Shown one piece after another: positions 49,189 to 57,103 of a stretch of 64,000 nucleotides of DNA (position 1 is the first letter of the stretch; each line of letters opens with the position of its first letter). This DNA comes from Curtobacterium sp. 458 (lineage in GTDB: Bacteria; Actinomycetota; Actinomycetes; Actinomycetales; Microbacteriaceae). The stretch is from positions 248,001 through 312,000 of the forward strand of contig NZ_CP129104.1 in NCBI RefSeq assembly GCF_030406605.1, in the 5' to 3' direction. The position numbers and the translations under genes are program-made. The notes under the pieces are model-generated. The model was given only the letters and a program-made list of their open reading frames with translations, made no database searches and was not told the origin of the DNA.

Positions 49189-49620
49189 ATGCGAGCCAAG
49201 GGTCCGTCGCCGTACTTCCAGCTCCCCGGCACCGCCCGGGCGGCCCTCGGGCGCTGGTCGGAGGTGTTCGGCGGTGAGGTGCGGATCGCGACCTACGCGG
49301 ACTTCCGCCGCACGGACGGCCCCTCCGACGCGGTCGCGCACGGGCAACTGGCGGGCGACCTGGAGCTGTTCGCGGCCGATGCTGCCGAGGGTGAGACCAC
49401 GTTCGCGGCGACCGGACTGCTCTTCTCGCTGCTCGGCGCGTCCGACCCCGCCACCCTGACCCGTTGGTTCGAGGCACTCTCGGTCGACGGCACCGTCCTC
49501 GATCCGCTGCAGCGGCGGCCGTGGGGCGACTGGGACGGTCAGGTGCGCGACGCGTTCGGCGTGACCTGGCTGATCGGCTACGAGGCTTCGGCGCTGCCGG
49601 GGCAGGAGCAGGAGCGGTGA
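49189..49620 (+). CDS. VOC superfamily protein, PhnB-like
   Basis: Small protein of 143 residues with the vicinal-oxygen-chelate fold of the PhnB/3-demethylubiquinone group: PYFQLPGTARAALGRWSEVF at the start, then ELFAADAAEGE and a final GQVRDAFGVTWLIGY strand. The metal ligands of true glyoxalases are not all evident, so enzymatic function is uncertain. The ATG at 49189 lacks a close ribosome binding site. Its stop overlaps the next gene (GTGA), giving an operon of two VOC proteins. Confidence 0.82.
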   Translation: MRAKGPSPYFQLPGTARAALGRWSEVFGGEVRIATYADFRRTDGPSDAVAHGQLAGDLELFAADAAEGETTFAATGLLFSLLGASDPATLTRWFEALSVDGTVLDPLQRRPWGDWDGQVRDAFGVTWLIGYEASALPGQEQER

Positions 49621-50051
49621 GCGCCGTCCGGCAGGTCCAGGTGACGTTCGACTGCGCGGAGCCGGAGCGCGTCGCACGGTTCTGGTCTGCGGTCCTCGGC
49701 TACGTGGTGCCGCCACCGCCGCCGGGCTTCGCGGACTGGGCGGCGTTCGACGCGGCGCTGCCTCCGGAGCACCAGGGTTCGGCGTTCGCCTGCCAGGACC
49801 CGGACGGCGTCGGGCCACGCCTGTTCTTCCAGCGGGTCCCGGAGGGCAAGGTCGTGAAGAACCGGGTCCACCTCGACGTCCGGGTCGGGACGGGCCTCGT
49901 CGGGGAGGAGCGTCTCGCCGCCCTCGACGCCGAGAGCACGCGACTGGTGGCACTCGGCGCGACCCAGGTCCGGCGCATGACGGCGGACGGCATCAACGAG
50001 TCGTGCATCGTGATGCAGGACGTCGAGGGCAACGAGTTCTGCCTCGACTGA
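49617..50051 (+). CDS. VOC superfamily glyoxalase-like protein
   Basis: Protein of 144 residues of the glyoxalase_6 type: VRQVQVTFDCAEPERVARFW at the start, RLFFQRVPEGKVVKNRVHLD in the middle and MQDVEGNEFCLD at the end, the last being the usual final strand with the acidic metal-ligand position. The GTG at 49617 overlaps the preceding stop; AGGAG lies just upstream. It may act in resistance or metabolism; substrate unknown. Confidence 0.85.
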   Translation: MSAVRQVQVTFDCAEPERVARFWSAVLGYVVPPPPPGFADWAAFDAALPPEHQGSAFACQDPDGVGPRLFFQRVPEGKVVKNRVHLDVRVGTGLVGEERLAALDAESTRLVALGATQVRRMTADGINESCIVMQDVEGNEFCLD

Positions 50052-50090
50052 CGCCGAGACCGGAGCGGAGCCCGGTGCCGGGCGCCCGCG

Positions 50091-50354
50091 TCAGCCCGCG
50101 GTGACGAGCGGCGCCCAGAAGACGTCGGGAGCTTCCTCCTGCACGCTGTCCGCGCTGAAGTCGAAGCCGTACTGGCCGACGAACTCGCGTGCGGCGGCGA
50201 CCTCGTCCTCCTCGTCGTCGTGCGCGGCGTCGAAGAGGTACACACCGTGGCCCATCACGACGCCGCTGTCGCTCACGACGGCGAGGTCCCACCGCCCCTC
50301 CTCGGAGCGCGTGATCCGGACGACGGCGGCCTGGTCAGCGGTGAAGTCAGCCAT
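50091..50354 (-). CDS. Small acidic hypothetical protein, 87 residues
   Basis: Soluble acidic protein: MADFTADQAAVVRITRSEEG at the start, FDAAHDDEEDEVAAAREFVG in the middle, DVFWAPLVTAG at the end. No domain was recognised. The ATG at 50354 is followed by an uninterrupted frame with codon use like its neighbours. It converges with the VOC gene and is divergent from the 70-residue gene. Confidence 0.65.
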   Translation of the reverse strand: MADFTADQAAVVRITRSEEGRWDLAVVSDSGVVMGHGVYLFDAAHDDEEDEVAAAREFVGQYGFDFSADSVQEEAPDVFWAPLVTAG

Positions 50355-50417
50355 GTCGCGAGCATACGGAGCGGCTTGTACCCCGGCATCAGGGTCGGGA
50401 GGCGTACGGTCCCGCGC

Positions 50418-50630
50418 ATGAGCGAACACCACGGAGAACCCGGAGAACAGCACCACCCGGTCATGGACGGTGCCGAGGAAGCGACGAACGAGGAGAAGCT
50501 GCACGGCCTCGTCGAGCAGGTCGAGCACGACCACGGACACGAGGGTGCCGGCGCCATGGCCGACCACCTCCGCGACCGTGCCGCCGAGACCGGCGTCGAG
50601 ACCGAGGAGCCTTCCGACCACGTCGAGTGA
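50418..50630 (+). CDS. Small His/Glu-rich hypothetical protein, 70 residues
   Basis: Highly charged protein (MSEHHGEPGEQHHPVMDGAE ... AETGVETEEPSDHVE) with many His and Glu residues. It may bind metal or be a disordered stress protein; both are speculation. The ATG at 50418 has no strong ribosome binding site, and the gap to the divergent 87-residue gene is 63 bp. Confidence 0.6.
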   Translation: MSEHHGEPGEQHHPVMDGAEEATNEEKLHGLVEQVEHDHGHEGAGAMADHLRDRAAETGVETEEPSDHVE

Positions 50631-50705
50631 GCGGTCCGGCCGACCCGGGAATGGACCCAGCCGCTCCGGCGTACACATGAACACCGATCTCACGAGGAGC
50701 GAGCC

Positions 50706-50831
50706 ATGATCCAGACCGACCCCCAGCCGACCGACCGCGACGAGAAGCGCTGCCGCCCCGTCCCGTCGCTCCACGACGCGCCGGAACAGCGCTTCGGCCG
50801 CTGGCTCGGACTCATCAACGAGGGCCGCTGA
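50706..50831 (+). CDS. Hypothetical 41-residue protein
   Basis: Short protein starting MIQTDPQPTDRDEKRCRPVP and ending RFGRWLGLINEGR. GAGGAG is ideally spaced before the ATG at 50706, which is the main support. No function is known. A short-form hairpin begins 36 bp after its stop. Confidence 0.5.
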   Translation: MIQTDPQPTDRDEKRCRPVPSLHDAPEQRFGRWLGLINEGR

Positions 50832-50866
50832 CGCGACCCGGTACCGGCCGCTGACGCGACCACCCG

Positions 50867-50912
50867 ACCGCCTGGAGGCGCGGTGCCAGCTGGCATCGCG
50901 CCTCCAGGCGGT
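50867..50912. repeat. Short-form dispersed hairpin
   Basis: A 46-bp inverted repeat with a single G-T-type mismatch; the core GGAGGCGCGGTGCCAG is shared with the other copies. It follows the 41-residue gene and precedes the DUF808 gene on the same strand. Confidence 0.85.
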
Positions 50913-50983
50913 TCTGCGACAGCACCGGCCGCTAGGCTGAGCGGCCGGACAGCAACCGGCTGGTCCAGCACGAGGAGATCAGC

Positions 50984-51859
50984 ATGTCAGTGGGGTTGCT
51001 CGCGGTCGTCGACGACATCCTGTCCGCCGCGCTCAAGGCGAGCGCGAAGACCGCCGGTGTGGTCATCGACGACGCTGCCGTCACCCCGCAGTACGTGCAG
51101 GGCATCGCGCCCGCTCGTGAACTGCCGGTCGTCGGGCGGATCGCGCTCGGCAGCCTGTTCAACAAGTTCGTCATCATCATCCCGGTGGCGCTCCTGCTGT
51201 CCGCGTTCGCGCCGGGGGTGCTGCCGTGGCTGCTCCTCATCGGCGGGACGTACCTGTGCTTCGAGGGGGCCGAGAAGGTCACCGAGTGGTTCGGCACCCA
51301 TCACGAAACCGACGCCGAGACCCCGACCACCGAGCCGAAGCTCGTGTTCGGTGCGATCCGGACGGACCTCATCCTCAGCACCGAGATCATGCTCATCGCG
51401 CTCGCCGGCCTGGACCCCGACCTCGGGTTCTGGCCGACGGTCGGCGCGCTGCTCGTCATCGGCCTCGTCATGACGATCGCGGTCTACGGCGCCGTCGCGC
51501 TCCTCGTGAAGATCGACGACATCGGTCTGCAGATGATGAAGAACCCGTCCCGGTCGACGCGCCGCGCCGGGGCCCGGGTGGTCCGCGCGATGCCGACCGT
51601 CTTCCGGGTGATCGGGGTCGTCGGCACCGTGGCGATGCTCTGGGTCGGTGGGCACCTGGTCGTGCAGAACCTCGCCGAGACGTTCTGGCACGGCCCGTAC
51701 GACCTGCTGCACGCCGTCGAGCACGGCATCGAGGCGGCCGGGCCGGTCGTCACGTGGATCGTCGACACCGCGATCTCGGCCGTGTTCGGGCTCGCGCTCG
51801 GGCTGGTCGTCGTCGGGGTCGTCCTCGGCATCGGGCGGCTGCGCGGCCGCACGCACTGA
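50984..51859 (+). CDS. DUF808 family membrane protein
   Basis: Inner membrane protein of 291 residues of the DUF808/YedI family, function unknown. Features: an N-terminal VVDDILSAALKASAKTAGVV helix, the family stretch DDAAVTPQYVQGIAPARELP, IALGSLFNKF, then several membrane helices, with CFEGAEKVTEWF between them. The ATG at 50984 has GAGGAG upstream. It converges with the KUP gene (21-bp gap). Confidence 0.9.
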   Translation: MSVGLLAVVDDILSAALKASAKTAGVVIDDAAVTPQYVQGIAPARELPVVGRIALGSLFNKFVIIIPVALLLSAFAPGVLPWLLLIGGTYLCFEGAEKVTEWFGTHHETDAETPTTEPKLVFGAIRTDLILSTEIMLIALAGLDPDLGFWPTVGALLVIGLVMTIAVYGAVALLVKIDDIGLQMMKNPSRSTRRAGARVVRAMPTVFRVIGVVGTVAMLWVGGHLVVQNLAETFWHGPYDLLHAVEHGIEAAGPVVTWIVDTAISAVFGLALGLVVVGVVLGIGRLRGRTH

Positions 51860-51880
51860 GCGGTCGTTACCACCGGGGCG

Positions 51881-53848
51881 TCAGAGCTCGACGTCGCTGC
51901 CCATCGTCACGGTGCGCTGCGCCGGCAGGCCGAACCGCGCCGCCGGGTCCGCCGCGTTGTGCGCGAGACCGACGAAGAGCTTCTTCCGCCAGCTGACCAT
52001 GCCACGGTTCCCCGGCTGCGGCCGCAGTGCGCCGCGGGAGATGAAGTACGACGCCTTCTCCATCTCGTCCGGATCGAGCTCCAGCACCTCGGCCAGGCAC
52101 GCGGCGTGCAGGGCGCGCGGGAGGTCCTGGTCGTCGGAGAACCCGAACTTGATCGTGATGTGGTCGATGCCGTCGTCCTCGTAGCCGAGGTCGTCGCGGA
52201 AGAACGCCTTCGCGTGCGGCACGTGCGGCACGTTCGCGGTGATGACGGACACGATGATCACGGTCCGGTGCACCACGTGGTTGTGCTCGACGTTGGCGCG
52301 GAGGGCGAGCGGCGTCGTCTCCTTGTTCGGGTGCGGGAAGATCGCGATGCCCTTGACCCGCGGGATCCCCTTCGTGTTGATCTTCTCGATGAAGTCCGCG
52401 AGCGACCCCTCCCGCTCCTTGCGCTCCTCCTGCACGAGCTGGCGCCCCCGTCGCCACGTCGTCATGAGCGTGATCACGGCGAGCGCGATGAGGAGCGGGA
52501 CCCACCCACCGTGCAGGATCTTCGACAGGTTGCCGGCGAGGAACGTCAGCTCGAGGCCGCCGAACACGACCGCGGCGAGGACGAGCTTCCACGTCGCCCA
52601 CTGCCACAGCGGCTTCACGACGAGGAGCAGCAGCAGGGTGTCGACCACGAGCGCGCCCGTGACGGACACGCCGTACGCGGTCGCGAGGCTCGCCGACGAC
52701 CGGAACGTGAGCATGACCGCCAGCACGCCGATGAACAGCAGGAGGTTCACGGCAGGCAGGTAGATCTGGCCGCCCTCTTCGCGGGAGGTCTGGCGGATCG
52801 TCAGCGGGGGCAGGAGCCCGAGTTGCACGGCCTGCCGGCTGAGGGAGAACGCCCCGGAGATGACGGCCTGGCTGGCGATGACGGTGGCCGCGGTCGCGAG
52901 GATCACCACGGGCAGCTGGAGGCCGCTCGGGAAGAGCAGGAAGAACGGGTCCTTCGCGGCGGACGGGTCGCGGAGGACGAGGGACGCCTGGCCGAGGTAG
53001 TTGAGGACGAGCGCGGGGAACACGACGAAGAACCAGGCGCGGAGGATCGGCTTCCGGCCGAAGTGCCCCATGTCGGCGTAGAGCGCCTCGGCACCGGTGA
53101 TGACGAGGACCACGGCACCCATGGCCACGAACGTGATGTACGGGTGTGCGATGAGGAAGGAGATCGCCCACGTCGGCGAGAGCCCCTGGAGCACACCGGG
53201 GTGCGCGAGGATGTGTGGCACCCCGGCCGCAGCGATGACGACGAACCACAGGAGCATGACCGGCCCGAACAGGTTGCCCACCTTGCCGGTGCCGAACCGC
53301 TGCACCGCGAACAGCACGATGAGGATGACGGCCGCGATCGGCACGATGAGGTGCTCGATGCTCGGGGCCGCCGTCTGCAGGCCCTCGACCGCCGAGAGGA
53401 CCGAGACCGCCGGGGTGATCACCGAGTCGCCGTAGAACAGGGAGACCCCGACGATGCCGATGACGAGGAAGATCGTCGCGCCACCCCGCCGCTTGGCGTA
53501 GAGACGACGGGCCAGCGCCGCGAGTGCCATGACGCCGCCCTCGCCGTTGTTGTCCGCGCGCATGAGGACGAGGACGTACTTGATCGACACGATGACCGTG
53601 ACGCTCCAGAACATCATCGAGATGACGCCGTAGACGTCCTCCTGGTTCGCCTTGACGATCCCGCCGTCGATCGTGAAGACGGTCCGGAGCGCGTAGAGCG
53701 GACTGGTGCCGATGTCACCGAACACCACGCCGAGCGCGGCGAGGGCGAGCGCGGCGATGCCCTTCGCGGGGCCGTGTCCGCCGTCCTCGCCGGTGTCGGT
53801 CGCGGGTGTGTGAGCGCGGGTCTCGGTCACCGTCGTCTCTTCCGTCAC
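51881..53848 (-). CDS. kup: KUP-type potassium uptake permease
   Basis: Potassium-proton symporter of 655 residues with 12 predicted helices and a C-terminal cytoplasmic domain of about 180 residues. The family motif GVVFGDIGTSPLYAL lies in the first helix region. Others are ADNNGEGGVMALAAL, SLFYGDSVITPAVSVLSAVE, and ITGAEALYADMGHFGRKPI. GTG starts at 53848 and 53830 are both possible, the second with GGAAGA upstream; a GTG at 53917 would add a non-homologous leader. No c-di-AMP riboswitch was recognised in the upstream 192 bp, which hold a short-form hairpin. Confidence 0.92.
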   Translation of the reverse strand: MTEETTVTETRAHTPATDTGEDGGHGPAKGIAALALAALGVVFGDIGTSPLYALRTVFTIDGGIVKANQEDVYGVISMMFWSVTVIVSIKYVLVLMRADNNGEGGVMALAALARRLYAKRRGGATIFLVIGIVGVSLFYGDSVITPAVSVLSAVEGLQTAAPSIEHLIVPIAAVILIVLFAVQRFGTGKVGNLFGPVMLLWFVVIAAAGVPHILAHPGVLQGLSPTWAISFLIAHPYITFVAMGAVVLVITGAEALYADMGHFGRKPILRAWFFVVFPALVLNYLGQASLVLRDPSAAKDPFFLLFPSGLQLPVVILATAATVIASQAVISGAFSLSRQAVQLGLLPPLTIRQTSREEGGQIYLPAVNLLLFIGVLAVMLTFRSSASLATAYGVSVTGALVVDTLLLLLVVKPLWQWATWKLVLAAVVFGGLELTFLAGNLSKILHGGWVPLLIALAVITLMTTWRRGRQLVQEERKEREGSLADFIEKINTKGIPRVKGIAIFPHPNKETTPLALRANVEHNHVVHRTVIIVSVITANVPHVPHAKAFFRDDLGYEDDGIDHITIKFGFSDDQDLPRALHAACLAEVLELDPDEMEKASYFISRGALRPQPGNRGMVSWRKKLFVGLAHNAADPAARFGLPAQRTVTMGSDVEL

Positions 53849-53966
53849 TGGTCGTCCGGGCGACGGCCGCGGATCATCCTCGCACCGTGCGGGCTGCGCC
53901 GTTCGCAGCGTGCGCACATGGACGGCCGGATGGCGCGCCTCTCGCGCCCGTCGCGACCCCGAGACG

Positions 53967-54006
53967 GACCGGAGGCGCGGTGCCAGCCGGCACCGCGCCT
54001 CCAGTC
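53967..54006. repeat. Short-form dispersed hairpin
   Basis: Inverted repeat of 40 bp with two mismatches around GGTGCCAGCCGGCACC; the same GGAGGCGCG stem as the other copies. It lies 3' of the small membrane protein gene and upstream of kup. Confidence 0.82.
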
Positions 54007-54040
54007 AGGGGGGTCCGTCGCCGCAGCGACGGTCGTCGCG

Positions 54041-54439
54041 TCAGCGACGGCGGAAGTAACCGTTCGCGCCACCGACGAACATCAGGATGGTCGCGACGAT
54101 GACCGCGATGCCACCGATGAAGCCGAAGGCGTTGCCACCGGAGGCCGCGCCGACACCGACGCCGATGACCTGCAGGATCGCGATGACGAGCAGGACGATG
54201 CGGGCCCAGTTGCGACCGTCACGCATCTTGAAGACGATGATCAGCTCGACGACCGCGAGGATGAAGGCGAAGATCGCGCCACCGACGAGCGGAGCGGTGC
54301 CGACGCCCTGGGCAGCTGCTGCACTGCCGCCGGAGACGAGGCCGATGATGCCCGACAGGATGTTCGCCAGGATCACCACCAGCCAGATGATGAACGAGAC
54401 GGTGACGGTGGTCGGACGACCCGACGTGGTGTTGGCCAT
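54041..54439 (-). CDS. Small four-helix membrane protein, 132 residues
   Basis: Hydrophobic protein with about four membrane helices: FIIWLVVILANILSGIIGLV; PLVGGAIFAFILAVVELIIV; ARIVLLVIAILQVIGVGVGA; GGIAVIVATILMFVGGANGY. KMRDGRNWAR between helices 2 and 3 is conserved in such small actinobacterial proteins as far as I recall. It ends in YFRRR. GGGAG is suitably spaced before the ATG at 54439. Function unknown. It is divergent from the acid phosphatase gene. Confidence 0.78.
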   Translation of the reverse strand: MANTTSGRPTTVTVSFIIWLVVILANILSGIIGLVSGGSAAAAQGVGTAPLVGGAIFAFILAVVELIIVFKMRDGRNWARIVLLVIAILQVIGVGVGAASGGNAFGFIGGIAVIVATILMFVGGANGYFRRR

Positions 54440-54525
54440 GATTGCTCCCTCTGCATCGACCGCGTTCAGCGATCTTCCCGACAACGTACAGACGAAGGGC
54501 ACGCTTGTCCGGAGCGGTCCGGAAA

Positions 54526-54561
54526 CCGTCCGGACGGCCGGAGAAGTACCGATCTGGTACT
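54526..54561. promoter_or_regulatory. Palindromes in divergent promoter region
   Basis: CCGTCCGGACGG (54526-54537) is a perfect 12-bp palindrome within a run of four CCGGA motifs (about 54509-54543). AGTACC and GGTACT at 54545-54561 form a second inverted repeat. They lie between the small membrane protein and phosphatase genes. A regulator site is likely, but no known box was recognised. Confidence 0.5.
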
Positions 54562-54634
54562 GGCTTCTGGGCGGATTCCCAGCTAGCGTCATCGTGCCCC
54601 CTTCGAGGGCCATCCCCGATCGAAAGCGACACCG

Positions 54635-56299
54635 ATGCCCTTCCCGATCCGCCGCGCCGTGCTCGTCACCACGACCACGGCAGCGCTCGTCGCCGGTTCC
54701 GTCCTGACCGGCTCGTTCTCCGCCAGCGCGCACCCCGCGCACGACCCCGGCCACCACGACGGCCAGCTCACCCCGCGCACCTCGTTCACCATGGCGGCCG
54801 ACGGCTCGTCCGGTGCGACGCAGGGCGGCGAGGGCATCCCGAACATCGACTCCGTCAAGAAGACGATCGCGACGTACTACGGCGACCCCGGCACCGGGAT
54901 CGCGAACAAGGACGACAGCCCGTACATCCGCGAGGTGCGGTCGATCATGGCGAAGCAGACGAAGGAGCTCCGCGGGGAGTACCGCCGCGCCGTCGCGCAC
55001 CACCAGAAACCCGCGATCGTCCTCGACGCCGACGACACCACGCTGTGGACGTACGACATGGAGGTCGGGGACATGCACTTCGTGTTCACCCCGGCCGAGC
55101 AGGACGTCTGGGTCCAGGACCAGCGGTTCCCGGCCGTGCCCGCGATGGTCTCCTACGTGAACGCCGCGAAGGCGATGGGCTTCACGATCTTCGGGCTCAC
55201 CGGGCGCAACGACGACCAGAAGGCCGCGACGCTCGCCAACCTCGAGAAGGTCGGGTACCAGGGCTTCACGTCCGACCACTACTTCACGAAGTGGACCGGC
55301 AAGGGTGCCTCGCAGCAGCCGTCCTACGTGCAGTGCGCCGCGGCCTCGTGCACGACGGTCGAGTACAAGGCGCTGACCCGGAAGCACATCGAGCGCGACC
55401 TCGGCTACACGATCGTCGACAACCTCGGCGACCAGTGGTCCGACCTGCAGGGCGGGTACGCCCAGGAGCAGGTCAAGCTGCCGAACCCGACCTACTACCT
55501 GCCGTCCGCGGACCTGCCCGGCGTCCGAGAGCCGTGGCTGGCCCCGCGCACGCACTTCCGGATGGCGGCCGACGGCTCGTCCGGTGCGACGCAGGGCGGC
55601 GAGGGCATCCCGAACATCGACTCCGTCAAGAAGACGATCGCCACGTACTACGGCGACCCCGGCACCGGGATCGCGGACAAGACCGACAGCCCGTACATCC
55701 GCGAGATGCGGTCGATCGTCCGGAAGCAGGCGCCGCTCGTCGCCGCACAGTGCTTCGTCGCGTCGAAGCAGCACCGCAACCCGGCGATCGTCCTCGACGC
55801 CGACGACACCACGCTGTGGACGTACGACATGGAGGTCGCGGACATGCACTTCGTGTTCGACCCGGCACTCCAGGACGAGTGGGTGCAGGACGAGCGCTTC
55901 CCGGCCACCCCGTCGATGACCTCGCTCGTGTCCGTCGCCGAGCGCTCGGGCTGCACGATCATCGGGCTCACCGGCCGCAACGAGGCGCAGCAGACCGCCA
56001 CGATCGAGAACCTCCAGAAGGTCGGCTACCCGCAGTTCGCCGCCGAGCAGGACGGCAACCGCACGTACTACACGAAGTGGACCGGCACGGGCACGTCGCA
56101 GCAGCCGTCGTACATCACGTGCGCGACCGCGAAGTGCACCACGATCGAGTACAAGTCCCAGACCCGGGCGCACATCGAGTCCCGGTCCGGTGGGCGCTAC
56201 GACATCGTGGCGAACTTCGGTGACCAGTACAGCGACCTGATCGGCGGCTCCGCCGACCGGAGCGTCAAGCTGCCGAACCCGACGTACTACCTGCCCTGA
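54635..56299 (+). CDS. Secreted tandem HAD acid phosphatase
   Basis: Exported protein of 554 residues made of two class B-type acid phosphatase domains of about 240 residues. The signal peptide ends near SFSASA. Each domain starts MAADGSSGATQGGEGIPNID and has the nucleophile motif LDADDTTLWTYDMEV (Asp131/Asp133 and Asp388/Asp390), LTGRN, and the final GDQ-x-SDL motif. All catalytic motifs are present in both halves. The first 80 bases of each domain (54791 and 55562) are identical, indicating recent duplication or gene conversion. It probably releases phosphate from organic esters outside the cell. Confidence 0.88.
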   Translation: MPFPIRRAVLVTTTTAALVAGSVLTGSFSASAHPAHDPGHHDGQLTPRTSFTMAADGSSGATQGGEGIPNIDSVKKTIATYYGDPGTGIANKDDSPYIREVRSIMAKQTKELRGEYRRAVAHHQKPAIVLDADDTTLWTYDMEVGDMHFVFTPAEQDVWVQDQRFPAVPAMVSYVNAAKAMGFTIFGLTGRNDDQKAATLANLEKVGYQGFTSDHYFTKWTGKGASQQPSYVQCAAASCTTVEYKALTRKHIERDLGYTIVDNLGDQWSDLQGGYAQEQVKLPNPTYYLPSADLPGVREPWLAPRTHFRMAADGSSGATQGGEGIPNIDSVKKTIATYYGDPGTGIADKTDSPYIREMRSIVRKQAPLVAAQCFVASKQHRNPAIVLDADDTTLWTYDMEVADMHFVFDPALQDEWVQDERFPATPSMTSLVSVAERSGCTIIGLTGRNEAQQTATIENLQKVGYPQFAAEQDGNRTYYTKWTGTGTSQQPSYITCATAKCTTIEYKSQTRAHIESRSGGRYDIVANFGDQYSDLIGGSADRSVKLPNPTYYLP

Positions 56300-56313
56300 T
56301 CCGTTCCCGCATG

Positions 56314-56359
56314 ACGGCCTGGAGGCACGGTGCCAGCTGGCACCGTGCCTCCCGTCCGT
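56314..56359. repeat. Short-form dispersed hairpin
   Basis: A 46-bp inverted repeat with two mismatches and the core GGAGGCACGGTGCCAGCTGG. It begins 15 nt after the phosphatase stop and precedes the response regulator gene, separating the two units. Confidence 0.85.
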
Positions 56360-56386
56360 TCCGTGGTCGCGTCGCGACCCGGCGCG

Positions 56387-56403
56387 CTTCAGCGCCGCTT
56401 CAG
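56387..56403 (+). promoter_or_regulatory. CTTCAG direct repeat before response regulator
   Basis: CTTCAG at 56387-56392 and 56398-56403 (11-bp period, GCTTCAG with 4-nt spacers) ends 22 bp before the response regulator GTG. The same element precedes the lipoprotein gene at 58516. An 11-bp period suits a dimeric OmpR-type regulator, so autoregulation is likely. Confidence 0.8.
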
Positions 56404-56425
56404 GCGGCTCCGACAGGCTGACGGC

Positions 56426-57103
56426 GTGCGCGTACTCGTGGTCGACGACGAGGTCCGGCTCGCCGACGGCATCCGCCGAGGGCTCGAGGCCGAGGGCTTC
56501 GCGGTCGACGTCGCCCACGACGGGGTCGACGGCCTCTGGTACGCCCGGGAGCACCCCTACGACGCGATCCTGCTCGACCTCATGATGCCGGGCATGAGCG
56601 GGTGGAAGGTCTGCGAGACCCTGCGGGCCGAGGGGAACTGGACGCCCGTGCTCATGCTCACCGCCAAGGACGGCGAGTGGGACCAGGTCGACGCGCTCGA
56701 CGGTGGCGCCGACGACTACGTGACGAAGCCGTTCTCCTACCCGGTGCTCGTCGCCCGGCTGCGCGCGCTGGCCCGGCGCGGCTCGCGGGAGCGGCCGACC
56801 GTGTTGTCCGCCGGCGACCTCCGGCTCGACCCCGCCGAGCGACGGGCCTGGCGCGGCGAGCAACTGCTCGACCTCACGAGTCGGGAGTTCACCGTGCTCG
56901 AGTACCTCATGCGGCACGCGGGGCAGGTCCGCTCGAAGTCGGACGTCATCGCGGGTGTCTGGGACGAGGCGTTCGAGGGTGACCCGAACATCGTCGAGGT
57001 GTACGTCGGACACCTCCGGAGGAAGGTCGACCGGCCGTTCGGACGGGCCGCGATCGAGACCGTCCGCGGGGCCGGGTACCGCCTCGACGCCGACGGTGGC
57101 TGA
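56426..57103 (+). CDS. OmpR-type response regulator
   Basis: DNA-binding response regulator of 225 residues. The receiver domain has VVDDE at residues 5-9, phosphoacceptor Asp51 in LLDLMMPG, the Thr/Lys pair in LTAKD and VTKPF. The C-terminal winged helix includes LTSREFTVLEYLMRH and VYVGHLRRKVDRPF. The GTG at 56426 begins the receiver; no strong ribosome binding site is present, so the mRNA may be leaderless. It overlaps the kinase gene by 8 bp. Likely targets are itself and the PepSY-like lipoprotein gene. Confidence 0.92.
   Translation: MRVLVVDDEVRLADGIRRGLEAEGFAVDVAHDGVDGLWYAREHPYDAILLDLMMPGMSGWKVCETLRAEGNWTPVLMLTAKDGEWDQVDALDGGADDYVTKPFSYPVLVARLRALARRGSRERPTVLSAGDLRLDPAERRAWRGEQLLDLTSREFTVLEYLMRHAGQVRSKSDVIAGVWDEAFEGDPNIVEVYVGHLRRKVDRPFGRAAIETVRGAGYRLDADGG

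Noticed and set aside
53849..54040. c-di-AMP (ydaO-type) riboswitch before kup
   Set aside because: The region holds a short-form hairpin and promoter-like sequence, but none of the conserved ydaO core was recognised by eye.
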